Notes: a model not told the origin generated them from the letters alone. A stretch of DNA of 64,000 nucleotides from Geobacter sp. DSM 9736 (GCF_900187405.1 NZ_LT896716.1:620001-684000), one strand, 5' to 3'; positions 40,645 through 50,304 are shown, counted from the stretch's first letter. Numbers and translations: made by a program.

Positions 40645-43059
40645 GTGGCACTGAAAAAATCTGAGCTGTATTCTTCCCTGTGGGCCAGTTGCGATGAGTT
40701 GCGCGGCGGCATGGATGCCAGCCAATATAAAGACTATGTCCTTGTCCTTCTCTTTATCAAGTACGTGAGTGACAAGTATGCAGGTGTACCTTACGCTCCG
40801 ATTAAGATCCCCGACGGTGCGAGTTTCAAGGATATGGTCGCCCTTAAGGGGACCAGTGACATCGGGGACCAGATCAACAAAAAGATCATTGCTCCGCTGG
40901 CCAACGCAAACAAGCTGTCCGACATGCCCGATTTTAACGACGGCACCAAGCTTGGCAGCGGCAAGGAGATGGTTGACCGCCTCACCAACCTGATTGCTAT
41001 CTTTGAGAGTCCCGCTCTGGACTTCTCGAAGAACCGTGCGGACGGCGATGACATCCTTGGCGATGCCTATGAGTACCTCATGCGGCATTTCGCCACTGAG
41101 AGCGGGAAGAGCAAGGGCCAGTTCTACACGCCTGCCGAGGTCAGCCGGATCATGGCGCAGATCCTGGGGATACGGGAGGCGAAGACTACAAGCGCCACCA
41201 CCGTGTACGACCCCACCTGCGGCTCTGGTTCCCTCCTTCTGAAAGTTGCGGACGAGGCCCGGTCTGCCGTCACTCTTTACGGGCAGGAAAAGGATGCCAC
41301 CACCGCCGGTCTTGCCCGCATGAACATGATCCTGCACAACAACCCGACTGCCCTCATCGTTCAGGGGAACACCCTTGCCGACCCTAGGTTCAACGACGGT
41401 GGTGCACTCAAGACCTTCGACTACGTCGTCGCCAATCCCCCTTTTTCCGACAAGCGTTGGAGCAACGGCATCGACCCGCTCTACGACCCTTACGAGCGCT
41501 TCAAGCACTTGGGCGTGCCTCCTGGAAAGCAGGGGGATTACGCGTATCTCCTCCACATCGTCCGCTCCCTGAAGAGCGCCGGCAAAGGGGCCTGCATTCT
41601 GCCGCACGGGGTGCTCTTTCGGGGGAACTCCGAGGCGGAAATACGCCGCAACCTGATCCGCAAGGGTTACATCAAGGGGATCATCGGCCTTCCTGCAAAC
41701 CTCTTCTACGGCACCGGCATCCCGGCCTGCATCATCGTCATCGACAAGGAAGACGCCCATAGCCGCAAGGGGATCTTCATGATCGATGCCAGCAGCGGCT
41801 ACATGAAGGACGGTCCCAAGAACCGCCTGCGGGACCGGGATATACACAAGATCGTGGACGTGTTCAATAGACGCTCCGAGATACCGAAGTACGCCAGGAT
41901 GGTGAGTTTCGACGAGATCGAGAAGAACGACTTCAACCTCAACCTGCCGCGCTACATCGACAGCCAGCAGGCCGAGGATCTCCAGGATATCGAGGGGCAT
42001 CTGAAGGGGGGCATTCCGAAGGCCGATGTTGATGCGCTAGAAGCATACTGGGAGGTCTGCCCCCAACTCCGACAGACATTGTTCAGCAACAACCGTCCAG
42101 GGTACTTTGATCTGGCGGTGGAAAAAGCGGCCATCAAGCCGGCCATCTACGGTCATCCGGAGTTTGCAGCATTCATCGACCACATGAATGCCCTCTTTGC
42201 CGAATGGCGGGACCGCAGCGCCATGTCTTTACGGGAGCTGCAGGCGGGCTGCCATCCGAAGGAAGTCATCGCAGGCCTTTCCGAAGAGCTCCTTGCCCAT
42301 TACGACCGAGCGCCACTCATCGATCCGTACGCTGTCTACCAGCATCTGATGGACTACTGGGCGGAGACGATGCAGGACGATTGCTATCTTATTGCCGCTG
42401 ACGGCTGGAAGGCGGAGACCTACCGGGTGGTCGAGACGAAAAAGGGGAAGGACGGCAAGCCGGGCAAGCAGGTGGATAAAGGATGGGCCTGCGACCTCGT
42501 GCCAAAGGAACTCATCGTCGCCCGGTATTTCCGGAAAGAGCAGGAGGAAATCGACCGGTTGGCGGCAGAGGTTGAGACGATTTCGGCCACGATGACGGAA
42601 CTGGAAGAGGAGCATGGTGGTGAAGAGGGAGCATTTTCGGAACTGGAGAAGGTGAACAAGGCCAATGTCGCGGCCCGGCTGAAAGAGGTCAAGGGGGACA
42701 AAGAGGCGAAGGACGAGGCGGCTGCGCTGGGAGCGTGGCTGAAGCTGGCGAACGAAGAGGCGAACCTGAAGAAGCGGGTAAAGGAAGCCGAGGCGGCGCT
42801 GGATGCAAAGGCATGTGCGAAATATCCCAAACTCACCGAAGATGAGGTAAAGGCACTGGTAGTTGATGATAAGTGGTATGCAGCCCTTGATGCCGCAATA
42901 CATGGTGAGATGGACCGGGTAAGCCAGGCGCTTGCGGGGCGGGTGAAGGAACTGGCTGAGCGGTATGAAATGCCGGTGCCACGAATGGTTGAGCGCATCA
43001 CAGACCTTGAGGCGAAGGTCAATGCACACCTTGAGAGGATGGGGTTTGCATGGAATTGA
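40645..43059 (+). CDS. hsdM: Type I restriction-modification methyltransferase subunit
   Basis: The 804-residue protein has the HsdM N-terminal domain (SSLWASCDELRGGMDASQYKDYVLVLLFIKYVSD). The N6-adenine methylase core follows: YDPTCGSGSLLLKV for SAM and DYVVANPPFSDKRW as catalytic NPPF. It is about 300 residues longer than classic HsdM. The extra C-terminal part contains a long charged coiled coil (about residues 630-720) likely to contact HsdS. It modifies host DNA at the site set by HsdS. The start is GTG at 40645 with a TTGGAG site. It overlaps hsdS by 10 bases. Confidence 0.92.
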   Translation: MALKKSELYSSLWASCDELRGGMDASQYKDYVLVLLFIKYVSDKYAGVPYAPIKIPDGASFKDMVALKGTSDIGDQINKKIIAPLANANKLSDMPDFNDGTKLGSGKEMVDRLTNLIAIFESPALDFSKNRADGDDILGDAYEYLMRHFATESGKSKGQFYTPAEVSRIMAQILGIREAKTTSATTVYDPTCGSGSLLLKVADEARSAVTLYGQEKDATTAGLARMNMILHNNPTALIVQGNTLADPRFNDGGALKTFDYVVANPPFSDKRWSNGIDPLYDPYERFKHLGVPPGKQGDYAYLLHIVRSLKSAGKGACILPHGVLFRGNSEAEIRRNLIRKGYIKGIIGLPANLFYGTGIPACIIVIDKEDAHSRKGIFMIDASSGYMKDGPKNRLRDRDIHKIVDVFNRRSEIPKYARMVSFDEIEKNDFNLNLPRYIDSQQAEDLQDIEGHLKGGIPKADVDALEAYWEVCPQLRQTLFSNNRPGYFDLAVEKAAIKPAIYGHPEFAAFIDHMNALFAEWRDRSAMSLRELQAGCHPKEVIAGLSEELLAHYDRAPLIDPYAVYQHLMDYWAETMQDDCYLIAADGWKAETYRVVETKKGKDGKPGKQVDKGWACDLVPKELIVARYFRKEQEEIDRLAAEVETISATMTELEEEHGGEEGAFSELEKVNKANVAARLKEVKGDKEAKDEAAALGAWLKLANEEANLKKRVKEAEAALDAKACAKYPKLTEDEVKALVVDDKWYAALDAAIHGEMDRVSQALAGRVKELAERYEMPVPRMVERITDLEAKVNAHLERMGFAWN

Positions 43060-44222
43060 AGCCGGGCTACAAGCAGACAGAGATTGGGGTGATTCCGAAG
43101 GACTGGGATGTTTTGCCTTTACAAGATGCCTGTCGAGTTCCTATCACCTATGGCATCGTGCAATGTGGACCACACATTCCGAATGGTGTGCCATATATAC
43201 GTGTGTCGGATATGGATCGAAGCCAACTTGATGTCTCTGGGATGATGCGAACCTCGTTTGCCATTGCAACACAATTTGGGCGATCCACGGTTGAGGAAAA
43301 TGATATTGTCTACGCGCTTCGGGGTGCGCTAGGTGAAGTCCGGCTTATAAGTAGAGAGGTGGCTGGCGCAAACTTAACGCAAGGTACTGCTAGAATTGCT
43401 CCGAAAAATGATTTAGCGCATCAATACTTACTTTGGGCTATGCGCAGCTCTAACGCAGTTCAACAATCGGAGCTCACTTCTAAAGGAACTACTTTTCGCG
43501 AGATCACCCTAGCCGATTTAAGACAAATAACAATCCCCCTTCCCCCCACCAAAGCCGAACAAGAAGCCATCGCCGAGGCTTTGACCGATGCGGATGCCCT
43601 CATCGAATCCCTGGAGCAACTCGTCGTCAAAAAGCGTCAGATCAAGCAAGGAGCGATGCAGGAGTTGCTGACCGGCAAGAAGCGCCTGCCGGGGTTCAGC
43701 GAGTCCTGGCAAATACGACCTCTAGGTGAAATAGCACCCCTACAAAGAGGGTTTGACTTGCCTAATTCAGAGCTTCAGCAGGGACCCTACCCGGTTGTTT
43801 ACTCAAATGGGGTGCTGAATAGGCACACCATGTTTAAGGCAAAAGGCCCTGGGGTTGTCACTGGGCGCTCCGGCACAATTGGGGCAGTGACCTTTGTTCC
43901 AGAAGATTTCTGGCCACACAACACTGCTCTGTGGGTAACATCCTTCAAAGGGAATGACCCGAAATTTATATTCTACCTCTACACGCGTATTGGCCTCGAA
44001 AGGTTTGCTACAGGTTCAGGTGTTCCCACACTAAATCGAAATGATGTTCATGCTTTCAAAGTGAAAGTTCCATCTACCAAAGAAGAGCAAACCGCCATTG
44101 CCACCATCCTCTCCGACATGGACACCGAAATCGACGCGCTGGAAGAAAAGCTCACCAAGGCCCGCCAAATCAAACAGGGGATGATGCAGGAACTCCTCAC
44201 CGGGAGGATTCGATTGGTATGA
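43050..44222 (+). CDS. hsdS: Type I restriction-modification specificity subunit
   Basis: The 390-residue HsdS has two target-recognition domains, each followed by a conserved helix: PLPPTKAEQEAIAEALTDADALIESLEQLVVKKRQIKQGAMQELLTGKKRLPG in the middle and a second KARQIKQGMMQELLTGRIRL at the end. The repeats of QIKQG.MQELLTG make the pseudo-symmetric arms that bind HsdM. It determines the bipartite DNA target. The TRD parts are more AT-rich than neighbouring genes, as is common for exchangeable TRDs. The end overlaps the next gene by four bases (ATGA). Confidence 0.92.
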   Translation: MELKPGYKQTEIGVIPKDWDVLPLQDACRVPITYGIVQCGPHIPNGVPYIRVSDMDRSQLDVSGMMRTSFAIATQFGRSTVEENDIVYALRGALGEVRLISREVAGANLTQGTARIAPKNDLAHQYLLWAMRSSNAVQQSELTSKGTTFREITLADLRQITIPLPPTKAEQEAIAEALTDADALIESLEQLVVKKRQIKQGAMQELLTGKKRLPGFSESWQIRPLGEIAPLQRGFDLPNSELQQGPYPVVYSNGVLNRHTMFKAKGPGVVTGRSGTIGAVTFVPEDFWPHNTALWVTSFKGNDPKFIFYLYTRIGLERFATGSGVPTLNRNDVHAFKVKVPSTKEEQTAIATILSDMDTEIDALEEKLTKARQIKQGMMQELLTGRIRLV

Positions 44223-45697
44223 GAAAGAAACGCCTCTTCATCAGCAGCGTCCAGAAGGAGTTCGAGGCCGAGCGTTCCGCCCTGCGGGACTATCTGCACG
44301 CGGACCCGCTGCTGCGGCGTTTCTTCGACGTGTTCCTGTTCGAGGACCTTCCCGCCTCCGACCGCCGCACCGATGCCGTTTATCTGGAGGAAGTGGCTGC
44401 GTGCGATCTCTATGTGGGTCTGTTCGGTGATGAATACGGTTATGAGGACGGGGCAGGGATCTCGCCGACGGAGCACGAGTTCAACCGGGCTACGGAGCTG
44501 GGCAAACCACGTCTGATCTACGTGAAGGGGGCCGACGACAAGGCCAAGCACCCGAAGATGCAGGCGCTCATCCGGCGGGCCTCTCCACAGTTGATCCGCC
44601 GCCGGTTTACCGATGCGGACGAACTTTGTTCGGCGTTGTATGCCAGTCTGATTGAACACCTGGAGCGTACGGGAGCCATCCAATCCCTTCCCTTCGACGA
44701 GCAGCCTTGCCGCGACGCAACACTCGACGACCTCGATGCCGAAGCAGTCCGACGATTTATTCGGGAGGCGCACCACAAGCGCCAGTTTTCGCTGTCCGAG
44801 AATACGCCGGTTGTTGATGTTCTAACCCATCTCAACCTGATTCGGGACGGACAACCTACCCAGGCAGCTATTCTTTTATTCGGCAAAGACCCACAGCGGT
44901 TTCTGTCTTGCTCGGAAGTCCGCTGCATGCATTTTCACGGCGCAGTGATTCAGCGCCCTGCGCCCTATTACCGGATTTTCAAAGGAAATCTGTTTGAACA
45001 AGTCGATCAAGCGGTAGATTTCGTGCTTTCCAAGATCGACCTGAGTGTCGGCACTCGTGCATTGAGCACGCAAGCGCCGACCCGTTACGAGCTTCCTCCG
45101 GATGTAATCCGCGAAGCTATCGTAAACGCCGTTGCCCATCGGGATTATTCGCACCAGGGCGCCATTCAGGTGTCTGTCTTTGCCGATCGACTGGAGGTGT
45201 GGAACCCGGGAGAACTCCTTGCTCCGTTGACTCTCGAACAACTGCGCAAACCGCATCGCTCGTTGACCCGCAATGCACGGGTATGCGAAGCGCTCTACCT
45301 TGCAGGCTACATCGAAAAGTATGGCACTGGGACCTTGATGATGATTCAGGAAAGCATCGAGTATTCTCTTCCGGAACCCGATTTCGACCAACCAGCCGGC
45401 GAGTTCGTGGCAACCCTCTGGCGCGACTGGCTCACAGCACATGTCCTTGCCGGCCTCGATCTGAATGACCGTCAGCATGCGGTCATCTCTCATCTGAAGG
45501 TCAGCCGGCAGATCACTAATGCCGAGTACCGGCGACTAACCGGTGCCACTGACAGGACGGCCGCCCGTGATCTGGAAGATCTGGTGAACAAGGGCCTCCT
45601 GAGTAAAACAGCCAAAACCGGGCGCGGCACTGCTTACCGCCTGGTGCAGAAACCAGCCATAAACCCGACAAACCCGACGTCCGGGAACCCGACATAA
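44219..45697 (+). CDS. DUF4062 / RecG-like ATP-binding / winged-helix fusion within the RM operon
   Basis: The 492-residue protein starts with a DUF4062 domain (MRKKRLFISSVQKEFEAERSALRDYL, ACDLYVGLFGDEYG, SPTEHEFNRATELGKPRLIYVKG). The body of the RecG-like transcriptional regulators follows: QPTQAAILLFGKDPQRF and the GHKL-type segment LPPDVIREAIVNAVAHRDYSHQGAIQVSVFADRLEVWNPGELL. A winged helix (NAEYRRLTGATDRTAARDLEDLVNKGLL) closes the protein. In typical relatives an AlbA_2/Schlafen domain occupies the front; here DUF4062 replaces it. The ATG overlaps the hsdS stop. It may sense or regulate restriction, or be a separate effector. Confidence 0.82.
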   Translation: MRKKRLFISSVQKEFEAERSALRDYLHADPLLRRFFDVFLFEDLPASDRRTDAVYLEEVAACDLYVGLFGDEYGYEDGAGISPTEHEFNRATELGKPRLIYVKGADDKAKHPKMQALIRRASPQLIRRRFTDADELCSALYASLIEHLERTGAIQSLPFDEQPCRDATLDDLDAEAVRRFIREAHHKRQFSLSENTPVVDVLTHLNLIRDGQPTQAAILLFGKDPQRFLSCSEVRCMHFHGAVIQRPAPYYRIFKGNLFEQVDQAVDFVLSKIDLSVGTRALSTQAPTRYELPPDVIREAIVNAVAHRDYSHQGAIQVSVFADRLEVWNPGELLAPLTLEQLRKPHRSLTRNARVCEALYLAGYIEKYGTGTLMMIQESIEYSLPEPDFDQPAGEFVATLWRDWLTAHVLAGLDLNDRQHAVISHLKVSRQITNAEYRRLTGATDRTAARDLEDLVNKGLLSKTAKTGRGTAYRLVQKPAINPTNPTSGNPT

Positions 45698-45746
45698 ACC
45701 GGACAAAGCAGACAATGCCACCCTGGACAATCTGAAGGGGGAAGTC

Positions 45747-48700
45747 ATGGACACTATCGGCCAGAGCGAGCGCACCACGCAGAATCGAGTGATCGCCCTT
45801 TTCAGGGACGAGCTCAACTACCGCTACTTGGGCGACCGGACCGACTACGACAACAGCAACATCGAAGAACCCCTCCTCACTGCCTACCTTGCCGAAAACG
45901 GCTATTCGCCTGCTCAGGTCAACAGCGCCATCTACAAACTCAGAACCGAAGCCGACAATCACAACCGCACCCTTTACGGGAACAATCAGGCCGTCTACAG
46001 CCTGCTGCGTTATGGCGTGCCGGTAAAGGTCGAGGCTGGGAAGGTTGCGGAGACTGTCCAGCTCATCAATTGGAAGAACCCTGAGAAAAACCAGTTCGCA
46101 ATCGCCGAGGAGGTGACCCTGCGCGGGAACCACGAGCGGCGGCCCGATATCGTCCTCTATGTTAACGGCATTGCCGTCGGCGTACTGGAACTGAAGAACA
46201 GCCGTGTCTCCATAGGTGACGGCATCAGACAGAACATCTCTAACCAGCGCCCGGAGTTCAACGAGTGGTTTTTCAGCACGGTCCAGTTCATCTTCGCCGG
46301 CAACGACAGCGAGGGGCTGCAGTACGGCACCATCAGGACGGAGGAGAAGTTTTTCCTCAAGTGGAAGGAGGACGAAGAGGACAACAGCCGCTTCAAGCTC
46401 GATAAATACCTCCTCAAGATATGCCGAAAGGATCGCCTGATCGAAATCATGCACGACTTCGTGCTCTTCGACGGGGGAGTTAAAAAGCTGCCGCGCGTCC
46501 ATCAGTATTTCGGCATCAAAGCGGCTCAGGAGCATGTCAGAGAACGCAAGGGGGGCATCATATGGCATACCCAGGGCTCCGGCAAAAGCATCGTCATGGT
46601 GCTCCTGGCAAAGTGGATCCTGGAGAACAATTCCCATGCCCGAGTCGCCATAATTACGGACCGAGACGAGTTGGACGAGCAGATCGAGAGGGTCTTCACG
46701 CAAGGAGGAGAGACCATCTACCGCACCAGCAGCGGGCGGGATTTGATGAGCCAGCTCGGGCAGGCAGCGCCCCGCCTGCTCTGTTCCCTGGTGCACAAGT
46801 TCGGCAGGAACGGCGTGGACGACTTCGATGCCTTCATCAAAGAGCTTGAGGCGCAGCCGACCCGGACGGTGGGTGAGTTGTTCGTCTTCGTAGACGAGTG
46901 CCATCGGACGCAAGGCGGTAAGCTCCACCGCGTCATGAAGGCGATGATGCCGAACGCCGTCTTCATCGGCTTTACCGGTACGCCTCTGCTCAAGAAGGAT
47001 AAGCAGACCACCCTCGAAGTCTTCGGCAATTACATTCATACGTATAAGTTCAGCGAGGCAGTAGAGGATGAGGTAGTACTCGACCTGATCTATGAGGCAC
47101 GGGACATCGACCAACGTCTCGGCTCAGTGGAGAAGATCGATGCGTGGTTCGAGGCAAAGACGAAGGGGCTGAACGACTGGCAGAAGGACGAGTTGAAGAA
47201 GCAATGGGGGACGATGCAGAAGGTGTTGAGCTCGAAGTCCCGCATGGACCGGGTCGTCAGCGACATCCTCTTCGACTTCAGCGTCAAACCGCGACTCAGC
47301 AGCGAACGGGGCAATGCCATTTTGGTTTCACAGCGAATCTACGAGGCCTGCAAGTACTTCACGCTGTTACAGAAGACTCCACTTAGGGGCAAATGCGCAC
47401 TCGTGACCTCCTATAATCCGCAGACGAGAGATATCACGCTGGAGGATACCGGGGAGAACAGCGAGACCGACAAGGAGTTCATCTACAATACTTATACTGA
47501 CCTGTTGAAGGACGTGGTTCCGGATACGGGGAAAACAAAGACGGAAACATACGAGGATAAGGCGAAGCTTCTCTTCATAAAGGAGCCGGCCAACATGAAA
47601 CTCCTTGTGGTCGTGGACAAGCTTCTAACGGGGTTTGACGCCCCTTCCTGTACCTACCTCTACATCGACAAGTCAATGCAGGATCACGGCCTGTTCCAGG
47701 CCATCTGCCGCACGAACCGGCTCGACGGTGAGGACAAGGATTTCGGGTACGTCGTCGATTATAAAGACCTGTTCAAGAAATTGGTCAATGACAAGGGGAC
47801 CGGCGCTCTTCAAGTCTATACCTCGGAACTCGATCATAGTGCCGGTGGGGTTGATCCCGATGTTCTCCTGCAGGACCGCCTCAAGAAAGGGAAGGAGCGG
47901 CTCGACAACGCGCTTGAAGCACTTGCTCTCCTGTGCGAGCCGGTGGACCCACCCAAGGGGGAACTGGAGCATATCCATTACTTCTGCGGAAACACAGAGA
48001 TTGAGACAGACCTCGAAGAACGGGAGCCTCAGCGGGCCGCTCTCTACATGGGTAGTGCCGCCCTCGTACGTGCCTACGCGAATATTGCCGATGAGCTTGA
48101 GACTGCCGGTTATGATGAGGGTAAAATAAAGAAGATCAAGCGAGAGCTTGAGCATTACCTGAACCTCCGGGAGATCATTAGGAAGGCGAGCGGCGAAACA
48201 CTCGATCTGAAGGCGTACGAAGCCGACATGCGGCACCTTATCGACACCTACATCGAGGCAGCTGAACCGAGGAAGATTTCCCCCTTTGACGACATGCCAT
48301 TGCTTGAGTTGATCGTGAAGAGTGGCATTGCTGACGCCATTGCGACGCAGCTCAGCTCATTCAAAGGTGACAAAAACGCAATTGCCGAAACCATTGAAAA
48401 CAACGTCCGCAGGAAAATCATCAAGGAGCATTTCAGCGACCCGGCGTACTTCGATAAAATGTCCGCGCTGTTGGACGAGATCATTGGTCTCCGCAAGGCA
48501 AAGGCTATTGAGTACGAGGAATATCTGAAACGGATTGCCGAACTGGCTAAACAGGTCGAGGCAGGGCAGGGCGGGAATGTGCCTGCAGTTCTTGATACTC
48601 CAGGTCGACGTGCCCTTTACAATAATCTGTTGAAAGCAAGCCCTTCCGGAGTCGCAGACCACTCTCCCGAATGGGAAGGTAAGGATGCCGTGCTTGAATT

Positions 48701-48863
48701 GACGATTAAAATAGACAAAACCGTGAAGGAAGTGAGGCCGGATGGCTGGCGGGGAGTGCAGGCCCGAGAACAGGTGATAAAGGCTGCACTTTATGGCGTA
48801 TTGCAGGATGCAGCCGAGGTAGAGCGGATCTTTACGATAGTAGAGAAGCATAGGGAATACTGA
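45747..48863 (+). CDS. hsdR: Type I restriction endonuclease subunit
   Basis: The 1038-residue HsdR has the PD-(D/E)xK nuclease near residues 130-150 (RRPDIVLYVNGIAVGVLELKNS). The motor domains show Walker A in WHTQGSGKSIVMV, FVFVDECHRTQGG (DEAH-like) and FTGTPLL. A helical C-terminal region binds the methylase. It translocates and cuts unmodified foreign DNA. The ATG at 45747 follows AAGGGGGAAG. The 48-base gap before it is the largest in the operon. The last base of its stop is the first base of the metallopeptidase gene. Confidence 0.94.
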   Translation: MDTIGQSERTTQNRVIALFRDELNYRYLGDRTDYDNSNIEEPLLTAYLAENGYSPAQVNSAIYKLRTEADNHNRTLYGNNQAVYSLLRYGVPVKVEAGKVAETVQLINWKNPEKNQFAIAEEVTLRGNHERRPDIVLYVNGIAVGVLELKNSRVSIGDGIRQNISNQRPEFNEWFFSTVQFIFAGNDSEGLQYGTIRTEEKFFLKWKEDEEDNSRFKLDKYLLKICRKDRLIEIMHDFVLFDGGVKKLPRVHQYFGIKAAQEHVRERKGGIIWHTQGSGKSIVMVLLAKWILENNSHARVAIITDRDELDEQIERVFTQGGETIYRTSSGRDLMSQLGQAAPRLLCSLVHKFGRNGVDDFDAFIKELEAQPTRTVGELFVFVDECHRTQGGKLHRVMKAMMPNAVFIGFTGTPLLKKDKQTTLEVFGNYIHTYKFSEAVEDEVVLDLIYEARDIDQRLGSVEKIDAWFEAKTKGLNDWQKDELKKQWGTMQKVLSSKSRMDRVVSDILFDFSVKPRLSSERGNAILVSQRIYEACKYFTLLQKTPLRGKCALVTSYNPQTRDITLEDTGENSETDKEFIYNTYTDLLKDVVPDTGKTKTETYEDKAKLLFIKEPANMKLLVVVDKLLTGFDAPSCTYLYIDKSMQDHGLFQAICRTNRLDGEDKDFGYVVDYKDLFKKLVNDKGTGALQVYTSELDHSAGGVDPDVLLQDRLKKGKERLDNALEALALLCEPVDPPKGELEHIHYFCGNTEIETDLEEREPQRAALYMGSAALVRAYANIADELETAGYDEGKIKKIKRELEHYLNLREIIRKASGETLDLKAYEADMRHLIDTYIEAAEPRKISPFDDMPLLELIVKSGIADAIATQLSSFKGDKNAIAETIENNVRRKIIKEHFSDPAYFDKMSALLDEIIGLRKAKAIEYEEYLKRIAELAKQVEAGQGGNVPAVLDTPGRRALYNNLLKASPSGVADHSPEWEGKDAVLELTIKIDKTVKEVRPDGWRGVQAREQVIKAALYGVLQDAAEVERIFTIVEKHREY

Positions 48864-49579
48864 TGGTCGCAAGGTTAGATCTTGGTGACATAACCGTGGA
48901 TGTGGTCAAGAAAGACATCAAGAACATCCACCTGAGTGTGTACCCTCCTGTAGGGAAGGTCCGTATATCGGCCCCGCTTAGAATGGATCTCGATACCATC
49001 CGCGTCTTTGCTATTAGCAAGCTCGGCTGGATAAAAAAGCAGCAGCAGAAGCTCCGGGAGCAGGAGCGGGAATCACCGCGTGAACTTCTCGACCGTGAAA
49101 GTCATTATGCATGGGGTAAAAGATATCTACTGAAGGTGGTAGAGAAAGACCTGCCCCCGTTTGTGAAGCTGGTCCACAACAAGATGTTTCTCCATGTCAG
49201 ACCAGGAACCATAGAGGAGCGGAAACAAGAGATCCTTGAAGAGTGGTATCGTGAAAGCCTGAAGATTGCCATCCCACCCATTATCGAAAAATGGCAAAAG
49301 CGGTTAGGGGTGCAGGTAGAAAGGTTCCATATTCAGCGGATGAAGACGAAGTGGGGGAGTTGCAACGCCGGTGCAGGCGCTATCCGCATTAATACCGAAT
49401 TGGCGAAGAAGCCACAGGAATGTCTCGAGTATATTGTTGTCCACGAGATGATGCATCTTCTGGAGCCTAGCCATCACGCCCGGTTCATCTCTCTGATGGA
49501 TAAGCATTTGCCAAAATGGCAGTTCCTTCGGGAGGAACTGAATAGATTGCCAGTGCGGCATGAGGAGTGGGAATACTGA
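48863..49579 (+). CDS. YgjP/SprT-like zinc metallopeptidase in the RM operon
   Basis: The 238-residue protein of the YgjP (DUF45, M48-related) family has the zinc motif VVHEMMHLLEPSHHARF (HExxH plus a third histidine) near residue 190, and MKTKWGSCNAGAGAIRINTELAK before it. The N-terminal beta-rich part (KKDIKNIHLSVYPPVGKVRISAP) is normal for the family. It frequently follows type I hsdR genes, but its role there is unknown; proteolytic control of HsdR, as ClpXP does in E. coli, is only a guess. Its ATG overlaps the hsdR stop. Confidence 0.85.
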   Translation: MVARLDLGDITVDVVKKDIKNIHLSVYPPVGKVRISAPLRMDLDTIRVFAISKLGWIKKQQQKLREQERESPRELLDRESHYAWGKRYLLKVVEKDLPPFVKLVHNKMFLHVRPGTIEERKQEILEEWYRESLKIAIPPIIEKWQKRLGVQVERFHIQRMKTKWGSCNAGAGAIRINTELAKKPQECLEYIVVHEMMHLLEPSHHARFISLMDKHLPKWQFLREELNRLPVRHEEWEY

Positions 49580-49617
49580 ACTTCGCGCTTCCAAGTTTAA
49601 TTTCCTTTTATGCAGTC

Positions 49618-49657
49618 GCCGATATTCCTCAGTTGGTAGAGCAGCGGCTGTTAACCA
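49618..49657 (+). other. tRNA-like fragment (D-arm and Asn-type anticodon loop)
   Basis: CCTCAGTTGGTAGAGC is a near-perfect tRNA D arm. It is followed at nearly the right distance by CTGTTAA, an anticodon loop of tRNA-Asn (GTT). The anticodon stem is one base short and there is no T arm afterwards, so this is not a functional tRNA. It could be an integration scar at a tRNA gene. It lies in frame just before the fic start. Confidence 0.6.
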
Positions 49658-49659
49658 TT

Positions 49660-50304
49660 ATGACTGATCGCTACGATACCTCACATTTTCTCGAAGACCA
49701 GGACGAGCCAGGCTCAAATGGCACAGTCTTGCGTAATATGCTTGGCATTATAGATCCTGTAGAAATGGGCATTGCCGAGACTGCTGCCCTTTGGCGGGCT
49801 CAGGAAACCCTGATATCTGAAATAGCTGCCGATCAGTCTTTTACTGCTCAGGATATCTGCGATATGCACCGTCAATGGCTGGAATCAATTTATCCATGGG
49901 CGGGAATGTATCGGCAAGTCAACATTGGCAAAGGTGGCTTTCAATTTGCCATGGCGCACACCATCCCAATCTTGATGGCAGAGCTGGAACGGAACCAGTT
50001 GCGAAGATACACGCCTTGTCTTTTCGAATCCTCTGATGACGTGGCGCATGCACTGGCAGAGGTGCATGTGGAGCTGATGCTTATTCATCCTTTCCGGGAG
50101 GGAAACGGACGCTTGGGGCGGCTGCTTGCGACTTTGATGGCATTACAGGCTGGGCTGCCGTTGCTTGATTTCAGTGAGTTGGACGGGGCGCGGCGAGAAG
50201 AATATTTTTCAGCAGTGCGGGCTGGATTGGATATGGATTATCAGCCGATGAAACGGCTGTTCAAGGATGTTATCGAGAGGTCTTTGAAGTCTTCGCAGGA
50301 GTGA
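49660..50304 (+). CDS. fic: Fic-domain AMPylase-like protein
   Basis: From the ATG at 49660 the protein has 214 residues with a complete Fic motif HPFREGNGRLGRLL (about residues 143-156) and the flap region (KGGFQFAMAHTIPI) that holds the target. Fic enzymes add AMP or other nucleotide parts to a protein target such as gyrase or an elongation factor. No N-terminal inhibitory helix is present, so inhibition must come from another protein, as in class I Fic. The frame runs upstream to 49567 through a tRNA-like fragment, so the true start is uncertain and no good ribosome site is seen. A candidate inhibitor gene is convergent. Confidence 0.85.
   Translation: MTDRYDTSHFLEDQDEPGSNGTVLRNMLGIIDPVEMGIAETAALWRAQETLISEIAADQSFTAQDICDMHRQWLESIYPWAGMYRQVNIGKGGFQFAMAHTIPILMAELERNQLRRYTPCLFESSDDVAHALAEVHVELMLIHPFREGNGRLGRLLATLMALQAGLPLLDFSELDGARREEYFSAVRAGLDMDYQPMKRLFKDVIERSLKSSQE

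Noticed and set aside
40543-42000. Long minus-strand frame opposite hsdM
   Set aside because: Shadow of the conserved methylase; no recognisable domain.
45516-47114. Long minus-strand frame opposite hsdR
   Set aside because: Shadow of the conserved endonuclease gene; the product shows no domain and no start signal.
49618-49657. Functional tRNA-Asn gene
   Set aside because: The anticodon stem is one base short, and the T arm and 3' acceptor strand are missing.
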